This document shows positions 1 through 11,504 of a stretch of DNA of 64,000 nucleotides, one piece after another. Both the position numbers and the translations under genes were made by a program. Location: positions 62,001 through 126,000 of the forward strand of contig DASWNX010000021.1 of assembly GCA_036399055.1 (NCBI GenBank). The letters run 5' to 3'. The notes under the pieces were generated by a model. It was not told the origin of the DNA. It saw only the letters and a list, made by a program, of their open reading frames with translations, and made no database searches. Position 1 is the first letter of the stretch; every line of letters starts with the position of its first letter. Source of the stretch: Jatrophihabitans sp. Lineage in GTDB: Bacteria > Actinomycetota > Actinomycetes > Mycobacteriales > Jatrophihabitantaceae.

Positions 1-1011
1 GGCGAAGTCCTCCCCGCCCATCGACTGCGGGGTGTCTGAGACCGCCTGCGGACCGAACGCCGCCAGCGCCGCCTGGGTCTGCAGACCGACCAGCGTGCCG
101 TCGTTGGTGACCGCCGGCACGCCCGGGTCGTAGTTGATCTCGATCTCGACGTTCGTCGGCGCCACGATCTGGCGGGCCAGCTCGGTGACCACCGACTCCA
201 GGCGGTTCCACAGCTGACCGTCGAGCATCCGCACGGTGCCACGCAACGTGCCGGTGGTGGGGATGGCGTTGGCGGCCGAGCCGGCGGCCACCGCGCCCCA
301 GACCAGCGAGACGGCGGCGCGGGGGTCGACCCGGCGCGACAGCAGCCCGGGCAGCTCGGTGATCAGCTTGCCCATCGCGTAGACCAGGTCGACGGTCAGT
401 TGCGGGCGAGCGGTGTGCCCGCCGGGGCCGGACAGCTTGATGTCGAGCTGGTTGCACGAGGCCGTGATCGGCCCGACCCGCAGCCCGATCTGGCCGACGG
501 TGAGCTTGGGGTCGCAGTGCAGCGCGAAGATCTGGTTGACACCGTCCAGCGCGCCCTCTTTCACCGCCGCTTCAGCGCCGCCGGGCAAGCGTTCCTCAGC
601 GGGCTGGAAGATCAGCCGGATAGAGCCGCCGAGCTCCTCGGCCCCGGCCAGGCAGCCGGCGACGGCCAGCAGGATCGCGGTGTGCACGTCATGCCCGCAG
701 GCATGGCAGACCCCGGCGTTCTGCGAGGCGTAGCTGACCGTCTTGGTGTCGGGCAGCGGCAACGCGTCGATGTCGGCCCGCAGGGCGAGGTAGTCCGGGC
801 CGGCGCCGACATCGCAGATCACCCCGGTGCCGAAGGACAACCGCCTGGGGTCCAATCCGAAGCCGGTGAGCACCCGGACGATCAACTCGGTGGTGCGGTG
901 TTCGGAGTAACCCACCTCGGGATGGCTGTGCAGCTCACGCCGCCATCCCACCAGCTCAGCCTGGTGACCGCCCAGCCAGTCCAGGGCATGGGTGTGAAGG
1001 CTGCTCGGCAC
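1..1011 (-). CDS. M20-family metal-dependent amidohydrolase (3' end outside window)
   Basis: Reading leftwards from GTG at 1011 gives MPSSLHTHALDWLGG, then RRELHSHPEVGYSE, LALRADIDALPL, HACGHDVHTAILL, FQPAEE and GPGGHTARP. These are the order and motifs of M20D amidohydrolases (AmiA/AmiB, N-acyl amino acid or IAA-amino acid hydrolase type). HACGHDVH and PAEE supply the metal ligands. The reading frame runs off the window after MGGEDFA, so only the last stretch is missing. The start lies 9 nt after the VOC stop, making it the last visible gene of the mutA operon. Similar amidohydrolases neighbour deoD in mycobacteria. The substrate cannot be told from sequence. Confidence 0.9.
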   Translation of the reverse strand, partial: MPSSLHTHALDWLGGHQAELVGWRRELHSHPEVGYSEHRTTELIVRVLTGFGLDPRRLSFGTGVICDVGAGPDYLALRADIDALPLPDTKTVSYASQNAGVCHACGHDVHTAILLAVAGCLAGAEELGGSIRLIFQPAEERLPGGAEAAVKEGALDGVNQIFALHCDPKLTVGQIGLRVGPITASCNQLDIKLSGPGGHTARPQLTVDLVYAMGKLITELPGLLSRRVDPRAAVSLVWGAVAAGSAANAIPTTGTLRGTVRMLDGQLWNRLESVVTELARQIVAPTNVEIEINYDPGVPAVTNDGTLVGLQTQAALAAFGPQAVSDTPQSMGGEDFA

Positions 1012-1020
1012 AGGGGCACC

Positions 1021-1740
1021 TTATCCGGCGCTGGGGCCGTCCTGGTGGGCAGTCGGCTGGAATACGCAGAACTCGTTGCCGGCCGGATCGGCCAGCACGT
1101 GCCAGCCGATGTCACCGCCGCGCGGTCGCAGCAGGGTGGCGCCGGCGTCGACCAGCAGCTGCGGGTCCGACGCCTCGACATCCCAGTGCACCCGGTTCTT
1201 GACGGTCTTCGCCTCGGGCACCGGCACGAACACCAGGTACTCGAACGGGACGCCGGGCGCCTTGGACAGCCACCAGCCACCGTGGCCGGACTGCAGCTCA
1301 CCGCCCAGCACCGAAGCCCACCAGCGGGCCAACGGCTCAGGCTCAGCGCAGTCGATCACCAGCTCATACAACCGGTACTCCGGCGCCTCGTCGCCGATGA
1401 AGGCGCAGAACTCCTGGCCGTCCGGGTCGCTCATCACCGTCCAGGCCCGGCCGGCGCCTTCCGGCTCGACCACCAGCGCGCCCGCGGCGGTGAGTTCGTC
1501 CAGCGACCGGGTGTGGACGTCGAGATGCACGCGGTTCTTGACCGTCTTGGGCTCGGGCACCGTGTTGACCCACACGGTGTGGGCCTCGGACGGGCCGACC
1601 AGCCGGACGCCCCACTCGCCGCGGTGGACGCGCAGGCCGAGCGCCGTGGACCAGAAGCGGGCCGCGTCCTCAGCGTCGACGGCGTCGAGGCACAGGTCCT
1701 TGAACCGAGCCGGCGCGGTCGAGCTGTCGTGGGCGGTCAT
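1021..1740 (-). CDS. Two-domain VOC (glyoxalase-like) protein
   Basis: The 239-residue protein has two similar VOC halves: about residues 12-115, ending MSDPDGQEFCAF, and about 120-232, ending LADPAGNEFCVF. Both contain a KTVKNRVH segment. This D-P-x-G-x-E-F-C ending is typical of the actinobacterial glyoxalase-like subfamily (Pfam Glyoxalase_6 type), whose substrates are mostly unknown. The ATG overlaps the meaB stop by 4 nt (ATGA), so it is translationally coupled in the mutA-mutB-meaB operon. It is not a recognisable methylmalonyl-CoA epimerase, although the context makes that idea tempting. A paralogue with the same two-domain layout lies at 62273. Confidence 0.85.
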   Translation of the reverse strand: MTAHDSSTAPARFKDLCLDAVDAEDAARFWSTALGLRVHRGEWGVRLVGPSEAHTVWVNTVPEPKTVKNRVHLDVHTRSLDELTAAGALVVEPEGAGRAWTVMSDPDGQEFCAFIGDEAPEYRLYELVIDCAEPEPLARWWASVLGGELQSGHGGWWLSKAPGVPFEYLVFVPVPEAKTVKNRVHWDVEASDPQLLVDAGATLLRPRGGDIGWHVLADPAGNEFCVFQPTAHQDGPSAG

Positions 1741-2780
1741 GGGCGCTGACCTGTCCTGGGCGGCGCCGTCGGCTCGCCGGCGGAAGCGCTGCCCGGGGCT
1801 GATGGCAGGCCTGCCAGGATCTGCTGCGCCGCCTGGTCCGCGGTCAGCTCACCGGCCAGCACCGCCCGCTCAGCGGCGGCGCTCAGCTCGCGCGCGGCGG
1901 GAGTCTGCAACTGCTCCAGCAGCCGGTCGCGCACCATCGACCTGGTCCACTCCACCAGCTGGCGGCGGCGCTTGGCCTCGAACTCACCGTCAGCCATCAG
2001 CTTGTCGCGATGGCGCTGCACGTGCTTCCACACCTGGTCCAGGCCGGTGTTGCGCAAGCCGCTGCAGGTCAGCACCGGCGCCTGCCACTCGCCCTCGACG
2101 CCGCGCAGCAGCCGCAACGCCGCCGACAGCTCACGGGCCGCGCGCTGCGAGGTGTCCTGATGCTCGCCGTCGGCCTTGTTGACAGCGATCACGTCGGCGA
2201 TCTCGAGAATGCCGCGTTTCATGCCCTGCAGCTGATCACCGGTGCGCGCCAGGGTCAGCAGCACGAAGGTGTCGACCATGTCGGCCACTGTGAACTCCGA
2301 CTGGCCCACCCCGACCGTCTCGACCAGCACCACGTCATAGCCGGCCGCCTCCATCACCAGCATCGACTCGCGGGTCGCCTTGGCCACCCCGCCGAGGGTG
2401 CCGGAGCTGGGCGAGGGACGCACGAACGCGTTGTCGTCGGCGGCCAGCCGGGTCATCCGGGTCTTGTCCCCCAGGATGCTGCCGCCGCTGCGCGCTGAGG
2501 ACGGGTCCACCGCCAGCACCGCGACCCGGTGGCCGGCCGCGGTCAGGTTGCTGCCGAGGGTGTCGATGAAGGTCGACTTGCCGACCCCGGGCACCCCGGT
2601 GATGCCGACCCGCTGCGCCGAGCCGGTGTGCGGGTGCAACCGTGCCAGCAACCGCTGGGCCTGGGCCCGGTGATCGGAGCGGTGGGACTCGACCAGGGTG
2701 ATGGCCCGCGCGATCGCGGCCCGGTCCCCGGCCAGCACGGCCTCGCTCAGCGCCCCGACGGCGGCGTCCTCGACGTCCAC
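1737..2780 (-). CDS. meaB: MeaB/ArgK GTPase, methylmalonyl-CoA mutase chaperone
   Basis: MeaB is a G3E-family P-loop GTPase that protects and reloads adenosylcobalamin in methylmalonyl-CoA mutase. The Walker A GVPGVGKS lies at residues 62-69, the G3 region ETVGVGQS at about 154-161 and the base-recognition NKAD at 201-204. Length (347 aa) is normal for the family. The GTG start is 6 nt after the mutB stop and the stop overlaps the VOC start. Position directly behind mutA-mutB agrees with the assignment. Confidence 0.96.
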   Translation of the reverse strand: MDVEDAAVGALSEAVLAGDRAAIARAITLVESHRSDHRAQAQRLLARLHPHTGSAQRVGITGVPGVGKSTFIDTLGSNLTAAGHRVAVLAVDPSSARSGGSILGDKTRMTRLAADDNAFVRPSPSSGTLGGVAKATRESMLVMEAAGYDVVLVETVGVGQSEFTVADMVDTFVLLTLARTGDQLQGMKRGILEIADVIAVNKADGEHQDTSQRAARELSAALRLLRGVEGEWQAPVLTCSGLRNTGLDQVWKHVQRHRDKLMADGEFEAKRRRQLVEWTRSMVRDRLLEQLQTPAARELSAAAERAVLAGELTADQAAQQILAGLPSAPGSASAGEPTAPPRTGQRP

Positions 2781-2786
2781 CGCGGT

Positions 2787-4963
<2,177 letters not shown>

Positions 4964-4967
<4 letters not shown>

Positions 4968-6826
4968 GAAGGCACCTCCAGCACCTCGAACATCGACCGC
5001 AGGGCCGCGACCGCGTCACAGCCGGAGTAGACCGCGGCGTCGACCGCGTTGCCCGTGGATTCGACGAGCTTCGGCGGGCCAGCGATCCAGACCTGATCGG
5101 CGCCGGCGGCCCTCAGCCCAGCGGCCAGCGACTCGGCCTGCTGGGTGTACTCCGCGTCGGAGGAGCACAGCACCGCCAGCGGGGTCGCGCTCGCCCCGAA
5201 CGCCGCCACCACCTCCTCGGGCCGCCCGAGGCCCACCACCGGCTCAAGGCCGCCGGCGGCGAGCAGGTTGCGGGCGAAGCCCAGCCGCCCGGCGTGCGCC
5301 GTAGCCGGCCCGAACGCGGCCAGGAACACCTTCGGCCGGGCGCCGGTGGCAGCCAACTGGGCGTCGGAGCGGTCCCGCAGCGCCTCGAACGGCTCGGCGT
5401 AGCGCACCCGGGGCAGCCCGCCGGCCGGCGGCGCCGGCTGCGGCCGGCGGCTGAGCGCGGGCTCATCGGGCATCGCGAACTCGCTGACGCCAGTGATCGG
5501 GTCGCGACGGCGGGCGATGTTGTCGCGGCGCGGTTGCCAGCTGGCCGCCAGCATCCCGGCCAGCTGCCCGGACTCCAGGGCGGCCACCACGCCGCCACCG
5601 CGCTCGATCGCGGTGAACTTGCTCCAGGCCACCTCGGCCAGCTGCTCGGTCAGCGACTCCAGGTACCAGGAGCCGCCGGCCGGGTCGAGCACCCGGCCCA
5701 GGCCGGACTCGTCGTGCAGGATCGACTGGGTGTTGCGGGCGATCCGGCGGCTGAAGTCCTCGGGCAGCCCGACCGCGGAGTCGAACGGGGCCACCGTGAT
5801 CGCGTCCGCGCCGCCGACGGCCGCGGCGAAGCAGCCGACGGTGGCCCGCAGCAGGTTCACCCACGGATCGCGCCGGGTCAGCGTGACCGCGGCCGTGATC
5901 GCGTGCTGGCGCTGACCCTGGCTGCCGGCCGAGGCGCCGCACAGCTCGGCCACCCGGCTCCAGAGCCGGCGCCCGGCTCGGAGCTTGGCCATCGAGGCCC
6001 ACTGGTCGGCGCTGACGGCGTACCGGAATTCCAGTCGCGCCAGGGCCGAGTCGACGCTCAGGCCGGCGTCGGTCAGGGCCCGCAGATAGGCCACCCCGAC
6101 CGCGACGCTGATCGCCAGCTCATCGGAGTCGCTGCCGCCGGCCTCGGAGTAGACGCCGGCGTCGACCGTGCACAGCCCCAGCCGGGGGAAGACGGCGGCG
6201 ACTTCGACCAGCCGTGCGATCAGGCCCGAGTCCGGCGCGAGGCCGGTGCGCGCGGCGTGCCCGATGGGGTCCGCGCCCAACGTGCCCGACACCTCCTCCG
6301 GGGCCAGGCCGCGGTCGCTCACCAGCCGCAACAGCGCTTGGGCCGCCGGGCCGGTCTCGGCGCCGGCGTCCAGGGCCACTGGCGCCAGCTCCAGGTACAT
6401 CCCGTCCAGGACCTCGGCCAGCGACTCGACCGGCGCCCCGCCCTGGCCCAGCTGCAGCCAGATCGAGGAGGCGCCGCCGGTCAGCTCGGCCAGCACGGCC
6501 CGGTTGCTGGCCACCGGATCAGGATCGCTGACCCGTTGCCGGACGTCCCAGCCCGTTCGCTCGGCACTGGACCCGCGCGTGAAAGGGGGCTGGCCCGGCA
6601 GCCCGGCAGCCTCAAGCCCCACCCCGTCCGGCAGGTCGGCGGCGGTGTAGAGCGGAGCGATCCGCAGGCCGTCGTAGCTGCGGTAGGACAACGCGTCCTC
6701 CGGCTCACCGGCGCCGGCGCTGATTCCTGACTTGGCCAACACCGCGGCCACCAGCGAACGCCATTGCTCCCGGTTCGCCGCCGGGAAGTCAGCAGCCAGA
6801 GCCAGGTGATCGGAGGGCGCCGTCAT
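4964..6826 (-). CDS. mutA: Methylmalonyl-CoA mutase small subunit
   Basis: The 620-residue non-catalytic subunit forms the heterodimer with MutB. It aligns by eye with MutB in the barrel region ([47 protein letters not shown]). In the C-terminal domain it has GPATAHAGR where MutB has the cobalamin-binding DxHxxG, as expected for MutA. The ATG at 6826 has no Shine-Dalgarno; a TAACAT hexamer ends 6 nt upstream, suggesting a leaderless transcript. It is the first gene of the five-gene operon. Confidence 0.96.
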
Positions 6827-6832
6827 AGCGTG

Positions 6833-6838
6833 ATGTTA
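6833..6838 (-). promoter_or_regulatory. Putative -10 of leaderless mutA operon promoter (TAACAT)
   Basis: TAACAT on the minus strand lies 6 nt before the mutA ATG, with no purine-rich ribosome site between. The spacing fits transcription starting at or next to the A of the start codon. A -35 element was not identified. Confidence 0.45.
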
Positions 6839-6987
6839 GAGCGAACCGGTTCACTCCGGATGCGGGGGCGTGGCCTATCTCTCGACCATCGAACGCGCGC
6901 TCGGCCTGAACCGTGTGCGGGCCCGGACGCGGCGGAGCCTGCGCTGGCCGCGGCGGTTCTATCGGGTGCGCCCCGGGGCCGCGAGGC

Positions 6988-6993
6988 TAGGCT
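6988..6993 (+). promoter_or_regulatory. Putative -10 of leaderless pnp promoter (TAGGCT)
   Basis: TAGGCT ends 8 nt before GTG 7002 and no Shine-Dalgarno is visible. This supports GTG 7002 over the longer in-frame start at 6870. Confidence 0.45.
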
Positions 6994-7001
6994 CTGCTCC
7001 C

Positions 7002-7898
7002 GTGACCGAGACCGAGACCGAGATCCCGACCGCAGGCGCCCCCCGGCACGGGCAGCCGCAGCAAGCCGAGCGCGGGGCGCCCGATCCGGGCCAGCTGGCC
7101 GCCGAGGCAGCCCAGGCACTGGCCGCCCGGACCGGCGCCGAGCGGCATGACCTGGCACTGGTGCTCGGGTCCGGCTGGCTGCCGGCGGTCACCGCGCTGA
7201 GCGAGCGGGCCACCGCCGACGAGGAGTTCGCCAGCACCGAGCTGCCCGGTTTCCTGCCGCCGGCGGTCGCCGGGCACGCCGGCACGATCCGATCGCTGGC
7301 CATGCCGGGCGAGGACGGCAGGCCCGGCAAGCGCGTCCTGATCTTCTCCGGGCGCACCCACTTCTACGAGGGCCGCGGAGTGGCGGCGGTGGTGCACGGC
7401 GTGCGGGTGGCCGCCGCGGCCGGCTGCGCCGTCACGGTGCTGACCAACGGCTGCGGAGGGCTGCGCGAGGACATGCGGGTCGGTGATCCGGTGCTGATCT
7501 CAGACCACCTCAACCTGACCGCCACCTCGCCGCTGGTCGGGCCGCGGTTCGTCGACCTGACCGACCTGTACTCACCCCGGCTGCGGGCGCTGATGCGCCA
7601 GATCGACCCGTCCCTGGCCGAAGGGGTGTACGCGCAGTTCCCGGGCCCGCACTACGAGACCCCTGCCGAGGTGCGGATGGCCAGGACGCTGGGCGCGGAC
7701 CTGGTGGGCATGTCCACCGCGCTGGAGGCGATCGCGGCCCGGGCCGAGGGCTCTGAGGTGCTCGGCATCTCACTGGTCACCAACCTGGCGGCCGGCATGA
7801 CCGGTCAGCCGCTGAACCACGAAGAGGTGCTGGCTGCCGGCAAGGCCGCCGCGGCCCGGGCCGGCGGCTTGCTCGGCGAGCTGATCGGCCGGCTGTGA
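7002..7898 (+). CDS. Purine-nucleoside phosphorylase (PNP, trimeric type)
   Basis: PNP splits purine (deoxy)nucleosides with phosphate into base and (deoxy)ribose-1-phosphate. Family landmarks are [11 protein letters not shown] near the N-terminus, [45 protein letters not shown] and [11 protein letters not shown]. With GTG 7002 the protein is 298 aa, close to family length; the in-frame start at 6870 would add an Arg-rich extension and is less likely. The stop overlaps the next start (GTGA). The gene corresponds to mycobacterial deoD. It feeds sugar phosphate to the mutase at 8746 and deoC at 13328. Confidence 0.94.
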   Translation: MTETETEIPTAGAPRHGQPQQAERGAPDPGQLAAEAAQALAARTGAERHDLALVLGSGWLPAVTALSERATADEEFASTELPGFLPPAVAGHAGTIRSLAMPGEDGRPGKRVLIFSGRTHFYEGRGVAAVVHGVRVAAAAGCAVTVLTNGCGGLREDMRVGDPVLISDHLNLTATSPLVGPRFVDLTDLYSPRLRALMRQIDPSLAEGVYAQFPGPHYETPAEVRMARTLGADLVGMSTALEAIAARAEGSEVLGISLVTNLAAGMTGQPLNHEEVLAAGKAAAARAGGLLGELIGRL

Positions 7899-8749
7899 CC
7901 GTCCTGATCACCGGCTGCAGCGGTGTGATCGGCAGCTCGCTGGCGACGCTGCTGCCGGCGATGGGCTGGCAGCTCAGGGGGTTCGACCGGGAGCCGGCGA
8001 CCACCCCGATCAAGCAGGTCCAGGGTGACATCACCGATCCGGACGCCCTGGATCAGGCGATGGCCGGGGTGCGGGCTGTGGTCCACCTGGCCGGCCGGTC
8101 CACCGAGGCGCCCTGGCCCGAGATCCGCGACGCCAACATCGACGGCGTCTACCAGGTGTTCGAAGCCGCCCGGCGCGCCGGCGTCCGGCGGGTCGTCTAC
8201 GCCTCGTCCAACCACGCGGTCGGCTTCACCCCCAGGCAGCCGGGCCAGGCTGCCGACGGCCAGCGCTCGCCGGCCGGCGATCCCACGGCGGCCGGCGCCG
8301 CTGAGCTGGCCGCGGACACGCCGCCGCGGCCGGACACCCTGTACGGGGTGAGCAAGGTGTTCGGCGAGGCGCTCGGGCGCTACTACGTCGACCGCTACGC
8401 CATGCAGGTCGCCTGCCTGCGGATCGGCACCTTCGCCGACTCCCCACCCCATGCCCGGGCGATGTCGACCTGGCTGTCACCGCGGGACTGCGCGAGCCTG
8501 GTGGACGCCTGCCTGCGCACCGACCAGCTCGGCTTCGCGCTGGTGTGGGGCGTGTCGGCCAACCGGGACCGGTGGTGGTCCCTGGACGCCGGGCGCGCGC
8601 TGGGCTATCAGCCGCTCGACGACGCCAGCAAGCTCCGATCGGACCCGCCGGGCGCCGAGGGCGAGGACGTGCTGGTCGGCGGCGGCTTCACCGATCCGCC
8701 CTTCGGCATCGACGAGGTGCGTCAGCGCGCGCAGGAGCAGGCCCGATGA
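7895..8749 (+). CDS. NAD-dependent epimerase/dehydratase (extended SDR family)
   Basis: The 284-residue protein has an N-terminal Rossmann motif (TGCSGVIGS) and the catalytic Y-x-x-x-K of SDRs in [16 protein letters not shown]. The phrase [10 protein letters not shown] resembles uronate dehydrogenase and related sugar dehydrogenases. It starts GTG overlapping the pnp stop and ends overlapping the next ATG, so the three genes are tightly coupled. The substrate is unknown; a sugar or sugar acid linked to nucleoside breakdown is inference only. Confidence 0.82.
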   Translation: MTVLITGCSGVIGSSLATLLPAMGWQLRGFDREPATTPIKQVQGDITDPDALDQAMAGVRAVVHLAGRSTEAPWPEIRDANIDGVYQVFEAARRAGVRRVVYASSNHAVGFTPRQPGQAADGQRSPAGDPTAAGAAELAADTPPRPDTLYGVSKVFGEALGRYYVDRYAMQVACLRIGTFADSPPHARAMSTWLSPRDCASLVDACLRTDQLGFALVWGVSANRDRWWSLDAGRALGYQPLDDASKLRSDPPGAEGEDVLVGGGFTDPPFGIDEVRQRAQEQAR

Positions 8750-10503
8750 GCGCCACCGTGCCCCAGCAGCTCAGCGACCAGGTGAGCGAGTGGATCGCCG
8801 ATGAGCCCGACCCCGCCGCCGTCGCCGAGCTGCAGGCGCTGCTGGCCCGCGCCCAGGACGGTGACCCAGCCGCGCTGGCCGAGCTCGGCGACCGATTCGC
8901 CGGCCCGCTGACCTTCGGCACCGCCGGGTTGCGCGGACCGCTGCGAGCCGGCCCGAACGGCATGAACACCGCCGTGGTCCGGCGCGCGGCGGCCGGGCTG
9001 GCGGCTCAGCTCACCGCGTCCGGACGGGGCGGCGGCATCGTGGTGATCGGCTATGACGGCCGGCACGGCTCGCGGTCCTTCGCCACCGACTCCGCGGCGA
9101 TCCTGGCCGCCGCCGGCTTCGACGCCCGGCTGCTGCCCCGGTTGCTGCCCACCCCGCTGCTGGCGTTCGCGGTCAACCATTTCGGCGCGGTGGCCGGGGT
9201 GATGGTCACTGCCTCGCACAACCCGCCGCAGGACAACGGTTACAAGGTCTACGCCCACGACGGCGCGCAGATCGTGCCGCCGATGGACGCCGAGATCGAG
9301 GCTGCGATCCGGGCGGTCGGCTCGGCGCGCGCGATCGCCATGTCGAGTGACTACCGGACGCTGGACGAGTCGGTGGTCCAGGCCTACGTGGTGGCGGTGG
9401 CCGGCCTGGTGCGTCCCGGCGCTCCTCGCGAGCTTCGGGTGGCGCACACCGCGCTGCACGGGGTCGGCGCCCCGCTCATCCGGGCGGTGTTCGCCGCAGC
9501 CGGCTTCAGCGCGCCGAGCGAGGTCAGCGAGCAGGCCGAGCCCGACCCGGACTTCACGACCGTGAGCTTTCCCAACCCGGAGGAGCCCGGGGCGATGGAC
9601 CTGGCCCTGGCGTTGGCCGAGCGGGACCAGGCCGACCTGGTCATCGCCAACGACCCCGACGCCGACCGGTGCGCGGTGGGCGCGGTGTTTCCGGCGTCGG
9701 CCGACCGCCCGGGCGGCTGGCGGATGCTGCGCGGCGACGAGGTGGGCGTGCTGCTGGCGGACTGGCTGCTGCGCCGCGGCGCCCTAGGGACCTACGCCAC
9801 CACGATCGTCTCCTCCACGATGCTGTCGGCGATGGCAGCACGGCATGGGGTGGGCTTCGCCGAGACGCTCACCGGGTTCAAGTGGATCTCGCGGGCCGCG
9901 CCGGACCTGGTGTACGGCTACGAGGAAGCGCTGGGCTACGCCGTGGCGCCGGGGCTGGTGCGCGACAAGGACGGCATCTCCGCGGCGCTGCTGATCGCCG
10001 AGCTGGCAGCCGACCTCAAGGCCGCCGGCTCGTCGCTGCCCCGGCGGCTGGCCGAGCTGGCCGCCGAGTACGGCCTGCACGCCACCCGCCAGCTGTCCTG
10101 GCGGGTCACCGACCTGGGCCTGATCACCGAGGCGATGAGCCGGTTGCGCGCCGAGCCGCCCGGTGAGTTGCTGGGCAGGCCGGTCAGCGTCAGCGACCTG
10201 GCGCCTGACAACGATGTGGTGATCCTGCGATTCGAGGGTGGCCGGGTGGTGGTGCGACCCTCGGGCACCGAGCCCAAGTGCAAGGCCTACCTCGAACTGG
10301 TGATCCCGACCGCCGCTGGCCAGCCGGACGAGCCGGTGACCGCCGAGCCGCTGCTGGCTGAGCCGCTGCTGGCCGCCGACCCGCTGCTGGCCGCCGACCC
10401 GCTGCTGGCCGCCGTCGCGTCAGCCGAGCAGCGAGCCGCCGCTGAGCTGGCGTCCCTGGCGGCCGAGGTGACCCGGGCTCTGGGGATGCCCTCGGCCGGC
10501 TAG
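8746..10503 (+). CDS. Phosphohexomutase family protein (phosphomannomutase/phosphopentomutase-like)
   Basis: This alpha-D-phosphohexomutase has the phosphoserine loop TASHNPPQDNGYKVY, the metal-binding loop ANDPDADRCAVG, the sugar-binding GYEEALGY and the phosphate-binding RPSGTEPKCKAYLE. It corresponds to mycobacterial pmmB beside deoD, where moving the phosphate of (deoxy)ribose-1-phosphate to position 5 is the plausible job. ATG 8746 overlaps the upstream stop. Just before the C-terminal helix there is a short tandem peptide repeat (AEPLLAEPLLAADPLLAADP, about 10338-10412) that looks like a local expansion outside the catalytic core. Confidence 0.9.
   Translation: MSATVPQQLSDQVSEWIADEPDPAAVAELQALLARAQDGDPAALAELGDRFAGPLTFGTAGLRGPLRAGPNGMNTAVVRRAAAGLAAQLTASGRGGGIVVIGYDGRHGSRSFATDSAAILAAAGFDARLLPRLLPTPLLAFAVNHFGAVAGVMVTASHNPPQDNGYKVYAHDGAQIVPPMDAEIEAAIRAVGSARAIAMSSDYRTLDESVVQAYVVAVAGLVRPGAPRELRVAHTALHGVGAPLIRAVFAAAGFSAPSEVSEQAEPDPDFTTVSFPNPEEPGAMDLALALAERDQADLVIANDPDADRCAVGAVFPASADRPGGWRMLRGDEVGVLLADWLLRRGALGTYATTIVSSTMLSAMAARHGVGFAETLTGFKWISRAAPDLVYGYEEALGYAVAPGLVRDKDGISAALLIAELAADLKAAGSSLPRRLAELAAEYGLHATRQLSWRVTDLGLITEAMSRLRAEPPGELLGRPVSVSDLAPDNDVVILRFEGGRVVVRPSGTEPKCKAYLELVIPTAAGQPDEPVTAEPLLAEPLLAADPLLAADPLLAAVASAEQRAAAELASLAAEVTRALGMPSAG
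10338..10412 (+). repeat. In-frame 15-18 bp tandem repeat inside phosphohexomutase gene
   Basis: Units reading gag/gac-ccg-ctg-ctg-gcc recur four times, encoding (E/D)PLLA. The repeat lies between the phosphate-binding domain and the final helix. Confidence 0.8.
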
Positions 10504-10546
10504 CGCCCAGCATGGTGAGCGCCCAGCCATGGTGAGCGCCCAGCTT
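10502..10546. repeat. 17-bp tandem repeat after phosphohexomutase stop
   Basis: The unit gcgcccagc(c)atggtga occurs twice and a third partial unit (gcgcccagc) follows directly. It fills the gap between two convergent genes. Confidence 0.75.
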
Positions 10547-10549
10547 CGG

Positions 10550-11338
10550 CTAGCTGGGAGACCGCACCGGGCAGGCGCCGGTGAGCAGCCGGCTCGGCGG
10601 CGGCTCGGCGGCGGTCCGGCGCGGTGAGCAGCCGGTCCGGAGCAGGCTGCCGTCGGCGAACCGGTAGGTGGCCCAATAGTTCTTGCCGGTGGCGTAGTTG
10701 GGCTGGTAGTCGTTCTCGGTGCCGAACACGTCCAGCCAGCCGTCCCGATCAAGGTCGGCGGCCATCGGCCGGCCGCCGTCGAAGCTCACGCTCGCCTGGG
10801 CCGGGCTGGCCAGCGCGCCGGAGCGCAGCAACACCAGCTCGGCAGTGCCGGCATGCGAGCCCGCCGCGGCGAGCACCGCGCAGTGCGCGCTCACCCCTGC
10901 CTCGACCGGCAGGCAATCCAGCTTTGTCGTCCAGCCGAAACCGGATCGGCCGACCCACCATTGCAGGTGCTGGCCGTCTCGCAGCAGTTGCAGCACCGGC
11001 GCGCTGTTATCCGGTGGTGAGACCGTCGCGGTGGGCGCCGCGCTGGACCACAACCGCACGGCGTAACCGCCGCCGAGCTGCACCGGTTGCCTCGGCGTGC
11101 ACGACCATTGCCGGCACGGCGCGTCCGCGGCGTCGCCGGGGCCGGGCGAGATCGCGCCGGGCGGCTGCGACGAGCTGGCCGCCGCCGAGCCCCCGGCCGT
11201 CGACCCACCCGACTGTGTGGCCGAGCTCGCGCATCCAGCCAGCACCACGCCCAGCGCCAGCGCGGACCCCAGCAGCGCCAGGGCTGGTCCGGGACTGAGT
11301 GGCCGGCGCCGGGCCAGGGCTGTCGCGCGCTTGGTCAT
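10550..11338 (-). CDS. Secreted lipoprotein with FG-GAP/VCBS-like calcium loop
   Basis: ATG 11338 is preceded by the ribosome site AGAAGG about 7 nt away, preferred over an upstream in-frame codon. The signal sequence ends in the lipobox VLAGC (Cys 36), so the protein should be lipid-anchored outside the membrane. A Gly/Ser linker follows. Near the C-terminus MAADLDRDGWLDVFGTEN matches the D-x-D-x-D-G calcium loop of FG-GAP or VCBS repeats. Only one clear copy is seen, so this is not a full propeller by eye. Function unknown; it may bind a ligand at the cell surface. Confidence 0.75.
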   Translation of the reverse strand: MTKRATALARRRPLSPGPALALLGSALALGVVLAGCASSATQSGGSTAGGSAAASSSQPPGAISPGPGDAADAPCRQWSCTPRQPVQLGGGYAVRLWSSAAPTATVSPPDNSAPVLQLLRDGQHLQWWVGRSGFGWTTKLDCLPVEAGVSAHCAVLAAAGSHAGTAELVLLRSGALASPAQASVSFDGGRPMAADLDRDGWLDVFGTENDYQPNYATGKNYWATYRFADGSLLRTGCSPRRTAAEPPPSRLLTGACPVRSPS

Positions 11339-11504
11339 CTGACACCTTCTCGGCAGTGCTTGCATCCGGCGGCGGGGGCCTTCGCCGGCGGTGAGAAGCG
11401 CCACCGCCTCTCATCAGAACACCCAACAGGGTTCTGCGCTTTCAGCACTTGGCATCAAGTCGGTAACAAGGGCCTCAAGTCGGTAACGAGGACAGGCAGG
11501 CCCG

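Noticed and set aside
400-1749. Plus-strand frame of about 449 codons over the amidohydrolase and VOC genes
   Set aside because: Antisense to two genes with clear family motifs; no ribosome site or recognisable domain.
6827-7001. Cobalamin riboswitch upstream of mutA
   Set aside because: The space to pnp is too short, no B12-box was seen and the mutA transcript appears leaderless.
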